Shown piece after piece: positions 32,645-42,764 of a stretch of 64,000 nucleotides of DNA; within the stretch, counting starts at the first letter, position 1; each line of letters opens with the position of its first letter. Source of the stretch: Mastigamoeba balamuthi (taxonomy: Eukaryota > Evosea > Mastigamoebida > Mastigamoebidae); assembly GCA_902651635.1 (NCBI GenBank), contig CACRSC010000025.1:90574-154573 (forward strand), given 5' to 3'. Under the pieces are notes generated by a model. The model did not search any database. It was given only the letters and a program-made list of their open reading frames with translations, and was not told the origin of the DNA. The position numbers and the translations under genes were made by a program.

Positions 32645-33638
32645 GCGCCTGAGCTGCCACTGCGGCTCTGGGGAGGCCGCCGTGCCATCTGTCTGTGTCG
32701 CATACAAAACTGAAACCCAATCAATCAAATTGACACGGCGCCCGTTACGCATAACCCCTTCGGTGCCAGCAGACTTTGATGTGGGTGTTTGCCACGCACG
32801 CCCTCGACGGTCGCCTGGGTTCTCTCATGCGCCCTCGGTGGGAATAGAAGAACATGTTGAAAACACCGACAGTCAGGAGAACCGCCAAGATTTCATGGCG
32901 AATGTCCTGCATGGCGTTCTCGCTGATAGAGTATCCGGGAGGTCCATCAACTGGGTGCTGTTGTGCACAGGTCTTATGTGGCACAATGGCGGAGTCTCCG
33001 GGGAACAGCGGTATGGACCCCCTTGCGATCCCCACACCCGACTCCCCAGTAACGGCATCTGAGCGTTGGGGATAGCAACCGCCGTCTGCACACTGCCAAC
33101 GCAAGCGAACTGACTGGTACTACGAGATGCATTGCCACAAGGCTGGCAGAAGCAAGAGCAGGTACTAAACTGACAACAAGGACCCCTACCGACCGCTGAC
33201 GACCTGGAAAACGGACGGCAAACCCTCAAGTACGGCGGCTACTGGCAGCCTAAAACGACTAGAGCGCCGACTCCACGAGTTCTACACTCCAGAGACCGGT
33301 TGGAGCTCGGTGGAAGGCGCTGTGGGCCGCCGGCACCTTTTTGGTTTTCTTCAGGGACGACACTCTGCTGAGCGAGTTTCTGACCCGCGCCGTTAGGCAC
33401 AGAGAATTCAGGACATTCGCCGGCTCCTCCATCTCTCACAGCTCCGCCATTCAGCGCGGGTCCGGCCTGCAATGAACCGTGAGGCGGTTTGGAGAAGACC
33501 GCGCTGCTGCCTTATTTGCGGACATCTGACTTGAGATATCTCCGGGGCCCCAGCACACTCAGCCACAACACATAGTGAGTACAGTCGCAGAGCCCACATT
33601 GGCAATAAGTGCATCTGACGTTTCGGCAACGATAGACG
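32645..33638. other. Intergenic, about 1 kb
   Basis: No exon is supported. The last 300 bp (from about 33350) is a diverged copy of the region upstream of the intact gene at 35370 (about 35090-35369): GAGTTTCTGACCCGCGCCGTT against CAGTTTCTGACCCGAGACGTT, and shared CATCTGAC/CATCTGCAC surroundings, so the promoter was duplicated with the gene. Confidence 0.5.
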
Positions 33639-34602
33639 ATGGCGCCCGCATGTCCCGTTTGTGTATTGGTGGCGCTCCTCGCAGCAGCAGCGACCGCCTC
33701 CGACACGCCAGTAACGTTGAGGAGCACGTGGAGCGTTGCTGTCCAGGCGTTTCCCGAGAGAGTCGTGCGCACGGCCAGCAGCAACAGACGCTCTACGCTG
33801 TTCTTTGTCCTGGTCAGCACCCGTGGGAACGCGTGGGTGGCGCTCTGGAACATCGGCAGCACGAGGCCCGAGTGGAGCACCAGCGTCGTGACGCGCCAGA
33901 CGCCTCGCAGCATCGCAGCACGCTGGACTCTTTCGCTCATATTCTCACATTTGTGAACATGTGCGAGCAGCTCTGCGATGTTCATTCCGTGTGCCATGTG
34001 GTTCTCGACAAATCCCCAAAGCCTAATGTAACCACCGTGGGCTTTGTCACAAGACCTGCGGTGTCTCTGTACGCCAACGGCTTCATCAGCGGGGCAGCCT
34101 TGTGCCTCATGGTCGCGGGCGTGAGTGGGGTTACTGCTTACAGCTGCAGCGGCCCTGCGGTGTGGTATACTGCACGCGGACACTGGCGATGCCCAGGTGA
34201 TCACGGTGGCTGAGTCACCAACATCCCGGAGGATGGCAGTCTCCTACAACGTCAACGAGACCACATGCGTCTCGGTCTGCAACCTCATGAACTGTGCGCA
34301 CAACGTATATGGCATGCAGTCCGTAACAAGCATCACGTAGACGGGTGGACGTGTACTAAGTGCAAGGACGTGGGCCTCGGACTCGCGCACGACGGCGATC
34401 GCTTGGTGAGCATCGCTGATGGGAGCACTGTGGTGACGGTCACTCGGCGACAGGGGAGCTGCTGGTGAGATGGATAAGAAAGCAACGCAGCAAAGAGCGC
34501 CTGGAAGCACCAGTGCTGGAGCCAAAGAATGGAGGCTTCAACAGCAACATTGCTTACGCAGGTCACGCGAACACAAGCGGATCTGTGTTCGCCATACGCT
34601 AG
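33639..34602 (+). pseudogene. Decayed tandem copy of the secreted protein gene at 35370-36981
   Basis: Begins MAPACPVCVLVALLAAAATA and carries over 60 residues like the intact copy (TWSVAVQAFPERVVRTASSN, LWNIGSTRPEWSTSVVTRQT), then loses frame. Later pieces match in order: VSGVTAYSCSGPAVWY, MAVSYNVNETTCVSVC, GWTCTKCKDVGLGLAHD, and a C-terminal NIAYAGHANTSGSVFAIR with a stop at 34602. The whole E2-like middle of the intact gene is largely missing, so the copy is shorter by about a third. Disruptions in frame between the pieces make a functional product unlikely, although the first exon could still give a short secreted peptide. Confidence 0.65.
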
Positions 34603-35369
34603 GATTGACAGGGCTCAAATGAACAAACAAGATTGTTGATTGTGATTCAAATTCACAAAAATGGTCCATCCCAATGTGACAGAATGACTTGCTTATCAAC
34701 TGTCCTTGTTTTGTTATTCGGCTCTTTTTCCCTAGACTCACTGTGCTTCCTGGGCGCCCACCCAACAGTTGTAGAACGAAACAAAGGAAATTCTCGTTGA
34801 TTGTGTGTTCGGCGCGGACTGAAAGTGCATACTATCAGCTGGCCATTCCATTCCCTCACGGTGCAGGGAGGACCCAAGAGCAACGTCCTCGACGCCCTCC
34901 TCTTTGTCTTTGGCAAGCGCGCCAAGCAGATCGAGACCCACTCGATCCCCACACCGACGTTTTGCTGAAAACTGCAACTCAAATGGATCAAGTTAAAAAC
35001 AGTGATGAGCGACGAGATCTCCTCTGTACTACGGAGACCACGAGCTGCGGTGAGAGTCGCGAGTGCCGTGCGTTCACTTGTAGTTTTCTCGGGGACGTCA
35101 CCGTTTCGCAGTTTCTGACCCGAGACGTTGCTCACAGAGAAAAACGGCCCATCGTCGACACCCGCACCTCTCACCACTCCACCATTCATGGAGGGGGATT
35201 AGCCTGCAATTCGCAGAGGGGCAGACAGGAGAACGCGCACTCAGACTATTTTTGCAGACATCTGCACAGAGATAACTCCGGAGGGGCAGCGAAGACGTAC
35301 CACAACACAACTCAACTCCAACCGCACAGCCCTGATTGGCAACTCCATTTGCCGCACCGCCACAACAAA
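34603..35369. other. Intergenic, 770 bp, with embedded gene fragment
   Basis: Apart from a short SMC4-like fragment (described separately), I see only the duplicated upstream element of the following gene from about 35090. No complete exon set is present. Confidence 0.5.
34867..34938 (+). pseudogene. Isolated exon-like fragment of an SMC4-type condensin ATPase
   Basis: Directly after a CAG acceptor-like site the frame reads GGPKSNVLDALLFVFGKRAK, then QIET. This is the sequence just after the Walker A loop of SMC4 (normally GPNGSGKSNV.DA.LFVFGKRAK). The glycine-rich P-loop itself is shortened, nothing upstream or downstream continues an SMC protein, and the frame soon ends. It is therefore a displaced gene scrap, not a working gene. 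Confidence 0.65.
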
Positions 35370-36981
35370 ATGGTGCACACGGGCCCGGCCGTCGTTCTGG
35401 TGGCGCTCCTCGCAGCAGCGGCAACCGCCGGCCCGCCCGCGACATCGAGGAGCACGTGGAGCGCTGCTGTCCAGGGGTTTCCCGAGAGAGTCGTGCGCAT
35501 GGCCAGCAGCAACAGGAGCTCCACGCTGTTCTTCGTCCTGGGCAGCACCGCCGGGGACGCGTGGGTGGCGCTCTGGAACATTGGCAGCACGATGCCCGAG
35601 TGGAGCACCAGCGTCGTGACGAGCCAGACGCCCGGGGTGCCCTACGGGGATCGCAGGGTGGCCATCACCACCGCGGTCTCCACAGACCCCGAGTCCCCAG
35701 CGGACGCCGGCATCGTCGTCGCCGGCACGCTCACGTCCCTCGACCTCAGCACCGCCGGGGAGCAGAGGGCCATCGTCGCGCACATCCTGAACAGCGGGCA
35801 GCTCAAGGTGCCCCCTGCCTGCGCTTCCACAGCGTTTCTCAACCCCGCAAATTCCATTTGTTGCCCGCCTGATCGCAAACCAAACGGTTTCGCCCCCAAC
35901 TGACCTCCTCGGCCGCTGCAAGTGGGCGCGCGTGCTGCCCCTGCTTCCGAGGGTCAACTGGACCGACTGCTCTGTGCGGGCAATCGTGATGGAGAGCGTG
36001 TGGTGGGTGTGGGACACCTCCAGGCCGAAAAACGTGGTTGTGCAGACCCTCCAGTGCACTGCCAGGTGGCACCAGAGCGCCTACTGGGTCCACTTGGTCG
36101 AAAGCGCCACGGGGAGGGTCTTCAAAACATCGCAGCCCATCACGGGCCACGGCGCTGCTCTCCAGGTCGCTCTGTCGAACCCCGAAGTCCTCATTCTTCA
36201 GCAGTTCTGCAGGTGCCAGCCGCTCCGTGCAGTCATACAGCAAGCGGGGCGGGACTCTGTCCTCTTTCTCGTCTCACCACGAGTGCTCGAGCAGCGTGGA
36301 TGGGGGCCCACCGTGCGCCGTCGGGTTTGCAGTGGATCCCGAAATCGGGTATTTAACACCCGTGTACACCACGTCGCCTGCCTTCGGACCTGCGAGGGTC
36401 ATGCACATCCCCGACACAAACGGATTTGTGGCCTCGAGTGGCCTGTGCTTCATCTTCATTAGCGACCTGGGCATTAATGCGTACACCTGCTATGGCAATG
36501 TGCTGTGGTACAGGCTATTTGAGCTGGCCGCCGACAGGGGCTCCAACCAGACGTTCACGCTGGCGGAGTCGCCCACGAGAAGCACGATAGCAGTGTCCTT
36601 CAGTGTGAACGGCACCCCGTGCGTTTCGGTCTGCGATATCTCTAAGCGTGCGTCTGTTGCTCTTCGGCGCCCACCGTAACGCACAGCCCTGTAGGCGGGT
36701 GGACGTGGACCAAGTGCAAGGACGTGGGCCACGGCCTGCAGTGGGACGACAACCGGTTGGTGAGCGTAGCCAGCAACGGGAGTGCAGATGAAAGCGCTGT
36801 GGTGACGGTGCATTCGGCGACTGGGGAGCTGCTGGCGAGATGGACGCAGAGCAATGCAGCGAAGAGCGCCTGGAAGGCGCCAGTGCTGGTGCCAAGAGAG
36901 AACAGTTTTCGGAACAGCTTCATTGCTTACGCAGGACACGCTGATAGAAGCGGGTCAGTTTTCGCCATACGTCAGGATTGA
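35370..36981 (+). CDS. Secreted protein of unknown family, beta-rich
   Basis: Exons 35370-35807, 35923-36212, 36241-36647 and 36695-36981 give 473 residues; the second intron is only 28 nt, so that junction is the weakest. A signal peptide (VVLVALLAAAATA) is followed by repeated short beta-like segments: STLFFVLGSTAGDAWVALW, NVVVQTLQCTARWHQSAYW, RSTIAVSFSVNGTPCVSVCD, NRLVSVASNGS, SAVVTVHSATGELLARW. Such alternation suggests a beta-propeller or similar fold, but I recognise no family signature. Sequons NRS, NWT, NQT, NGS support secretion. An AATAAA polyadenylation signal begins three bases past the stop. The decayed copy at 33639 and its shared upstream region show tandem duplication. Confidence 0.65.
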
Positions 36982-37882
36982 CAAATAAACAAGATTTTCT
37001 CTCTACCCACATGCGGTTACTGTGGTGTTGCCATCTTGACCAACCTTCATACTCACAGGGTGACATAAAGAACCCGAACAAGCAAGCAGACCTTGCACCG
37101 TGCGTTTTCAAGTGGCAACCACTGGCCTGCCAAACGCCGCGTCGTTGACAGTCCTGCGCCACTGAAACGTGTGCCAGTCCCATGCGTATGATGAAATAGA
37201 TTCGGGAAAACTGTGCTCTCCCCCGAGTGCTGGCGCTCATACTCGTCCTGGGCCGTGGTATCCCTCACAGCCTGGCACTCGGCTATCATACCAGAGCGCG
37301 TGGCCTAGTACAGTGCCCTCCCTGAGCAGGGCCACGCGGCTTTCCTCTGCCCACAGCTCAGGGTCTCTGTCGGGATGGCCTACGAGACGAACATGCGCTC
37401 GAAGAGGCGGGAGCCGGAGCCTGGCACCAGCCACAGCTCCCAGTCCCTATCCACGAGATACGAGCTGCAGAGATCCGCGCGTTCAGGGGAGCTGCCAGTG
37501 GTGGTGGCGCCTGGGCCATCGATCCGATGGCGAGAGTAAGGGCTATCACGACTGGCAGCGGAGGTGCCATTTCGGTCTGAGGCGATACTGCCAATGTCTA
37601 CAAAAAAAGAGAGAGATAACACCGCCGTCTTTTTCAGCACAGGCTTGTTTCCGGATAATTCGTCCACAGGCGGCTAAGCGTCAAAGGGCTCAGCCGAATC
37701 TCCCGTTAGAACTGGCAGTGCACACGTCAGCAACGCAAGGATATCAGCGTGCCTAGGCGCATCTCTCCGAGCAGACATTACAGGAGAAAATGAGGGAATC
37801 AATTGCCCGAAGAACTGGCGCCAAGCGGAGCGCTGTGTGCACAGTGCTCGCACACGCACAGGAGGACAGAGGGGTGGCGCAG
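36982..37882. other. Intergenic, 900 bp, with possible small secreted ORF on the minus strand
   Basis: AATAAA at 36984-36989 belongs to the preceding gene. On the minus strand an ATG at about 37570 opens a signal-peptide-like start (MAPPLPVVIALTLAIG), and nearby frames give SSYLVDRDWELWLVPGSG and PELWAEESRVALLREGTVLG, which could be pieces of a small spliced secreted protein, but I cannot join them with convincing sites. TCAATTGC occurs at 37799 close to the end of the next gene. Confidence 0.3.
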
Positions 37883-38860
37883 TCAGGCGCTGTACTTGCG
37901 GACGAGGCGCTGCAGCAGGGCGACCTGCTTCTCGGTGGGCCTGCCCAGGTGCGCCAGGACATTGGCTGTGCCCACGGCGCCCTCCATCTCCAGCAGGTCG
38001 CGCAGCGCCTCGCTCTCGACGACCCTCGCGTCGCCCCCGGCCTCGACGTACGCGCGCCTCGCGGCCTCGGCAGCCTCGCCGCCGCGCATCCAGCGGAGGG
38101 CCCTGTGCAGCCCGCAGCCCACGACGTCGACGCGGATGCCCTCGACGTCGACGAACACGGCCCCCGCGCCCCCGGGCAGCACGCGCCAGTTGCTGGGCAC
38201 GCAGTCGGCCGCGTCCCACCCCAGCCTGGGCGCCGCGGCCTCCCAGGCCCTCGCGTGCGCCGCCAGCAGCTCCTCGCAGAAGCCCCGCGAGAAGACCGCG
38301 CGGGCCCCGCAGTCCGCGGACTCCGCCACGTCGATTCCGCGGTCCGCGGACTGCGGGACTCCGACCCCGCGGGCCGCAGCAGCGCGCCGGGCCTTGAGGC
38401 TGAACTCGGCGCCCGCGTCGTCGTCGCCCCCGAGGCCTGCGAGGCAGCGGGCGCGGGCCTCGAAGCGGGCGAGGGGGTCGAGCGGGTGGACGGGCCCGCG
38501 GGCGAGGGCAGCGGCAGCGGGGCAGAGGACGTTGACGCGGGCGCAGAGCGAGCCCACGGCCGCTGCGAGCGGGGCGGTGCACGCGGACGCGCTCAGGTCG
38601 CGGCCGGGGACGTGCTCGAGGACCAGGGCGGCGCCGCGGAGGCCCAGGGGGCGCGGGAGGAGCCCCGGGAGCAGCGAGCAGAGCGCGAGGTACTGAGCGG
38701 CAGACGCGGGGCAGCAGCAGCAGCGGACGACCGCCGGCCGCCCGTCCAGGGCCCGGGGCACGAGGTACGTCTCGCCCGTGAGGCCCCCCTGGCCCGACTC
38801 GGCCACCAGCGGCTCCCTGGGGGCCGCCAGGACAGCGCTCAGCTCCGACTCGCTCAGCAT
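37883..38860 (-). CDS. APH/choline-kinase-like phosphotransferase-fold protein
   Basis: Single-exon frame of 325 residues from MLSESELSAV. The C-terminal half has the shape of the aminoglycoside-phosphotransferase fold: a catalytic-loop-like DCVPSNWRVLPG (Asp followed five residues later by Asn) and, 12 residues on, a metal-binding-like VFVDVEGIRVDVVG where APH proteins have IDWE/IDFE. The N-terminal half (TGETYLVPRALDGRPAVVRC, LVLEHVPGRDLSASA) fits a nucleotide-binding lobe with strands and a hinge. Family membership is inferred from these spacings only; the histidine usually found before the Asp is not obvious, so activity is unsure. Possible substrates are small alcohols or sugars. It is head to head with prefoldin subunit 2, sharing a 104-bp promoter. 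Confidence 0.55.
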   Translation of the reverse strand: MLSESELSAVLAAPREPLVAESGQGGLTGETYLVPRALDGRPAVVRCCCCPASAAQYLALCSLLPGLLPRPLGLRGAALVLEHVPGRDLSASACTAPLAAAVGSLCARVNVLCPAAAALARGPVHPLDPLARFEARARCLAGLGGDDDAGAEFSLKARRAAAARGVGVPQSADRGIDVAESADCGARAVFSRGFCEELLAAHARAWEAAAPRLGWDAADCVPSNWRVLPGGAGAVFVDVEGIRVDVVGCGLHRALRWMRGGEAAEAARRAYVEAGGDARVVESEALRDLLEMEGAVGTANVLAHLGRPTEKQVALLQRLVRKYSA

Positions 38861-38964
38861 ACTGATATCAGTAGATAATTTCAATGAATCTAGATATCTC
38901 ATCCACACGTCATGTGAGATTCTTCGTGTTTGTTTTGGTCTCTTGGCGCGCAACAACCACAGCA
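38861..38964. promoter_or_regulatory. Compact bidirectional promoter with ATATC palindromes
   Basis: Only 104 bp separate the divergent start codons of the APH-like gene and prefoldin subunit 2. The stretch is AT-rich against GC-rich flanks and contains CTGATATCAG (38870-38879) and TAGATATCTC (38890-38899), both palindromic around ATAT, plus TGATATCAGTAGATAATTTC. Similar words recur upstream of other genes here. Confidence 0.6.
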
Positions 38965-39597
38965 ATGGCGGCAGCGGCAGCGGCGATGAACAGGGACCAG
39001 GCGATCGCCACGCTCAAGCGGATGAAGGTCGAGCAGAACCGCATCGTCCAGAAGATCGTGGAGCTCGAGGCCGAGATGAACGAGCACCGGCACGCCCACC
39101 GCCCAAAGATATCAGCGCCCTCGAAATATCTTCTCATCTCTCCCACTCCCACTCCCACTCCCACTCCCACTCCCTCTCTCCCCCACGCAGGATGGTCTCC
39201 GAGGTGCTGAAGAAGGTGGAGCCCGGGAGGCGCTGCTACCGCCTTGTCGGCGGCGTGCTCGTCGAGCGCACTGCAGGAGAGGTCCTCCCCGCCATCGAGG
39301 GCAACAGGGAGAAGGTACACAGCCCAGATTCACTCCAGATTCCAGATTCTTTCTATTCCTATTTCCTCCAGATTCCCTATTCATCACTGATTTGTTCTCC
39401 TGGTGCCACTCAACGTAATATCTTCTCCTCGACAGATCACTGGCGCGATTGCGGAGCTGCAGAAGCAGCTGGCCGAGAGAGGCAAGCAGGCGACCGAGTT
39501 CATGAACAAGCACCAGGTGATGCTCGAGAAGGACGACGAGGCTCCTGCGGGCCAGCCTGCGGCGCCTGCCAAGTCGTCGGCCGGCGTGCTTGTCTGA
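38965..39597 (+). CDS. PFDN2: Prefoldin subunit 2
   Basis: Exons 38965-39089, 39191-39314 and 39436-39597 give 136 residues. Prefoldin is a hexameric jellyfish-shaped chaperone that hands nascent actin and tubulin to the CCT chaperonin; this is a beta-type subunit. It matches across its length: helix 1 (DQAIATLKRMKVEQNRIVQK), the hairpin core CYRLVGGVLVERTAGEVLPA, helix 2 (AELQKQLAERGKQATEFMNK), and even the terminal SSAGVLV found in animal homologues. The first intron begins GC (gcacgc) and ends AG, giving an in-frame Arg-Met junction; no GT site fits. Both introns contain AATATCTTCTC words, and the first has a run of about five CCCACT units (TCCCACTCCCACTCCCAC). Confidence 0.95.
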
Positions 39598-40062
39598 AGA
39601 GGCACCACGGGGGGCGGAGGGATCTGGCTCCTTGGCGTATGCCCGGTGAGCTGGCCCAATGACAGACATGATACGTTTGCTGTCATTCGCCATTGATATT
39701 TGTGCCGTGGCATCTTCGAATCTTTTGGAACAACTGGGATATCATCTGGTGAGTAGAAAGACATGACCAGAGATGGGAAATCATCTGTACCAGCGGAGTG
39801 GATTCCCTGCAAGAAGCTTCGAAGCGTCTTCGATTCAACAACGTGAACTTTCTGCTGTGCTAAAATTGTAGTTCTCTCTCACACACATCTCCTCCCGGCA
39901 AGAACAAGTACTCAAGCGTCTCACAAAGAGCGTGACGTCCTGTGGTGAGGAGCTCGTGCGATGACGCCGATGACAGAGTGACAGCGAGCAAGAGTATGCA
40001 CTCGGCATGTCCCCACCGGTGTGTGTACACCCGGTACGGCGACATAAGGAGTGCACTGCCCC
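39598..40062. other. Intergenic, 460 bp
   Basis: 3' region of prefoldin subunit 2 and spacer. AT content rises around 39680-39900. No exon, RNA gene or repeat recognised. Confidence 0.4.
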
Positions 40063-40391
40063 GGTGAACCCGCTGGCGTACGACCTGCTGAACCTGCCCG
40101 GGGCGTCGGTGTCGAGGCAGATGCTCAAGCACGCCGAGGAGCCCGAGCGGCTGCGGATCACGTCCAAGAGCCACCCGCGCTACGCGGACAGGCTGCGGAG
40201 GCTCGGGGTGCTGAGCCCCAAGGCGCCGAGGGTCGCGGGGCTCGAGTCGCCCGGGGGCGCGCAGAGCCCCAGGGGCGGGCAGATCCGCGTGCTGGTGACG
40301 CTCGAGGCCGTGCGGTCGCTGATCGACAAGATCCCCGCGCTGCAGTCGGACGCCAACCTGACGGCCAACATGGCGATGCTCGACGAGGTCC
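40063..40391 (+). pseudogene. Displaced fragment of the PHD-finger gene
   Basis: Reads NPLAYDLLNLPGASVSRQML, then LRITSKSHPRYADRLRRLGV, and ends MAMLDEVL, matching about 110 residues of the last exon of the gene at 47440-48988 (its minus-strand bases about 48150-47822) with very few changes. Neither the PHD finger nor the C-terminal part is present and the frame is cut by a junction into pseudokinase sequence. The high identity suggests a recent copy. Confidence 0.85.
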
Positions 40392-40403
40392 TGCCGCGGC
40401 AGA

Positions 40404-41840
40404 GTGAGCCCGCTTATGTGCGTTTATGTCGCCGTGAATGGCGCAGGAACGCGATTCCCTTGACCACGTCCTGCGAGCATACTGTAAGCGATTCAGTTTC
40501 ATGGTGAAATCCGTTTCGCGAACGAATGCGATGGCGATGAGGGTGAAGACGTTGCGTGCGTCTTTCTGTCGTCGCAGGAACTGATCCAGAGACCCCCCTC
40601 CCATGTACTGTGCTCGGCGTTGCTGTCAGCGAGGCCACACGAATGCAGCGAGCTCGGGAGGAAGCAAGGGCAAACAACAGATGACGAGGAGCTCCGTCTT
40701 GGTCTCACAGAAGCCCATGAGCATGAGCAAATTGGGGGTGGTGCAGCAGGACGATCTCACGCTTGATGGACCGCAGGTCGTCGCGGGTCGCCTTGGTCTT
40801 CTCGATGACGCGGACAGCCACGGTGGTCCCGTTCCAGTCGCCCACGTGCACCGCCCCGAACCTGCCCCTCCCCAGCTGGTTGTTGATCTCCACCTCGGAC
40901 CGCCTGATGTTGAGGTACTCCAGCCGCGTCCTCTGCGGGGAGGCCAAGCGAGAGAGAGAGAGAGAGAGAGGCGGAGCAAGTGAGCAGAGTGAGCAAGTGG
41001 GGACTCAACCACGAGAGCACAAGCGGAGGAGAGCTCAAGAGGACAACAAGGAGCGCACAGTCTTGTGGAGGACCACCATGATGCCGACAGCAGCGCAGAC
41101 GGCGATGATGCCGAAGGGGACGGCGAGCGTGACGATGAGGACGACGTCGGTGCCGGCGGGGGCGACGAGGGGGTCGTACTCGGAGCCGCAGCCGCTCTGG
41201 GGGACGTGGGGCCCGTCGAGGACGAAGGAGCCGTTGGCCCAGCGGGTGAGCCAGACCCTGTCGAGGCCCTGGCTGCAGGGCTTGTCGGGACCGCCGCCCT
41301 GGACAAAGGGGCCGAGCGACAGTCTGCCGACCTGGAAGATGCGGCGGTCGTAGACCGCGTCCACCACCGCCGCCGCTGTGACCTCGGCCCCGGGGTCCAT
41401 GCTGACAATCTGGCCACCACCGCCGACAGGAACGTCCCGGCCACGAAGCCCTGGAGCGACGCCTCTGTGCGACCGCCCTGGGTCACCCAGCGCTCGTACT
41501 CCTGCCGCAGCCCGTCCTTGGCCGCCAGCGACCCCAGCGGCGGCACCCCGCTCGCGCGGTACGTCCACGGAGCCCGCCCCCTGTGCCGCAGCCCTGGCAG
41601 CGAACCCATCGATCGGCCCCTGTGGCCGATGTCAGCACCACGGGCGCCCTGCTCCCGTCGCCGCGGACCAGCGCCACCAACTGCACCGCAGAGCCCTCGT
41701 CCCCCACGAACACCACCGCCTCGGCCCCGGCCCCCTTGAGCTGCGCGCACGCACCCGCCAGCCCCGTCCCGGGCGCCGGGAACGCCGCGCGCCGCTGGCC
41801 ATCGACGCGACAGCGAAACGCGCAACCAGACTCGTAAGAC
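40404..41840 (-). pseudogene. Receptor pseudokinase relic, left arm of inverted duplication
   Basis: From about 41840 down, the minus strand encodes the second half of the second periplasmic-binding domain (GTGLAGACAQLKGAGAEAVV), the membrane helix (FGIIAVCAAVGIMVVLHKTV), the kinase N-lobe (LGRGRFGAVHVGDW, VAVRVIEK) and part of EYMGGGSLDQF, ending in a shortened catalytic loop IHGDINAH. It is broken by several frameshifts and small deletions (around 41590-41560, 41430-41400, 40735 and 40450) relative to the gene at 3003-7574. Intron positions are retained, so it arose by DNA duplication. It joins the PHD fragment at about 40400. Confidence 0.85.
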
Positions 41841-41987
41841 GGTCCACCAGACTGTGCGAGCTGACGGGAAGAGCACAAGCGGCGGATTCCATGGAAGGGT
41901 GTGCTTTTCCTGTAGCCATCCCGATTGGGAAGTGGTGCACAGACTTTCGCTGGGGGATCTCGGGAGCCTCAGAACAAACAGCGCTCG

Positions 41988-42267
41988 ATGAAGGAGAAGG
42001 TGAGCATCCGCGCCAAGTTCAAGGTCTGGCGGGCCGCGTTGATGGAGAAGATCAGCGTGTGGGGCCCCGAGGCGACGCGCCTGTACAAGGAGGGCCTCGG
42101 CATGGATCCCAAGGAGGGCAGCAAGAACTACTTCAGGCGCGTCTTCCCCCACGTGGAGAAGACCGACGGGATACACGTCGACAGGCGCTGGAAGAGCAAA
42201 GCGCAGAGCAAGCTCAAGGCCGTGATGTACCGCTGCGTGCGATCTGCTCCCCCTCCCAGCGGTGCAT
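41988..42267 (+). pseudogene. N-terminal domain of acidic-tailed family, left-arm copy
   Basis: Open frame from MKEKVSIRAKFKVWRAAL through ISVWGPEATRLYKEG, SKNYFRRVFPHVEK and GIHVDRRWKSKAQSKLKAVM. It is the best-preserved copy of this roughly 90-residue, probably helical, basic domain. The frame runs into the N at 42268, so its continuation to the acidic part seen in the copy at 45540 cannot be read. I recognise no named domain; a nucleic-acid-binding role is possible from its charge but unproven. Confidence 0.55.
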
Positions 42268-42327
42268 NCAAGCTCAAGGCCGTGATGTACCGCTGCGTGC
42301 GATCTGCTCCCCCTCCCAGCGGTGCAT
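42209..42327. other. Assembly junction: single N flanked by a 59-bp exact direct repeat
   Basis: Bases 42209-42267 are repeated exactly at 42269-42327, separated by one undetermined base at 42268. This is the pattern left when two overlapping contig ends are joined without merging the overlap. It lies at the centre of the inverted duplication, where assemblies often fail. Confidence 0.85.
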
Positions 42328-42543
42328 CACGGCCTTGAGCTTGCTCTGTGCTTTGCTCTTCCAGCGCCTGTCGACGTGTATCCCGACGGTCTTCTCCACG
42401 TGGGGGAAGCTGCCCTCCTTGGGATCCATGCGGAGGCCCTCCTTGTACAGGCGCGTCGCCTCGGGGCCCCACACGCTGATCTTCTCCATCAACGCGGCCC
42501 GCCAGACCTTGAACTGGGCGCGGATGCTCACCTTCTCCTTCAT
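42269..42543 (-). pseudogene. N-terminal domain of acidic-tailed family, right-arm copy
   Basis: Minus-strand frame MKEKVSIRAQFKVWRAALM ... ISVWGPEATRLYKEGLRMD, then FPHVEKTVGIHVDRRWKSK. Compared with the left-arm copy it lacks the SKNYFRRV segment and has several substitutions. It points toward the left-arm copy. Confidence 0.55.
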
Positions 42544-42764
42544 CGAGCGCTGTTTGTTCTGAGGCTCCCGAGATCCCCCAGCGAAAGTCTGTGCACCACT
42601 TCCCAATCGGGATGGCTACACGAAAAGCACACCCAAGGATTCACGTGGAACCTTCCATGGAATCCGCCGCTTGTGCTCTTCCCGGCAGCTCGCACAGTCT
42701 GGTGGACCGTCTTACGCGTCCGGTTGCGCGTTTCGCTGTCGCGTCGATGGCCAGCGGCGCGCGG

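Noticed and set aside
41378-42562. 394-residue frame running through the N at 42268
   Set aside because: Depends on the unknown base and on an assembly join, and mixes antisense relic with repeat.
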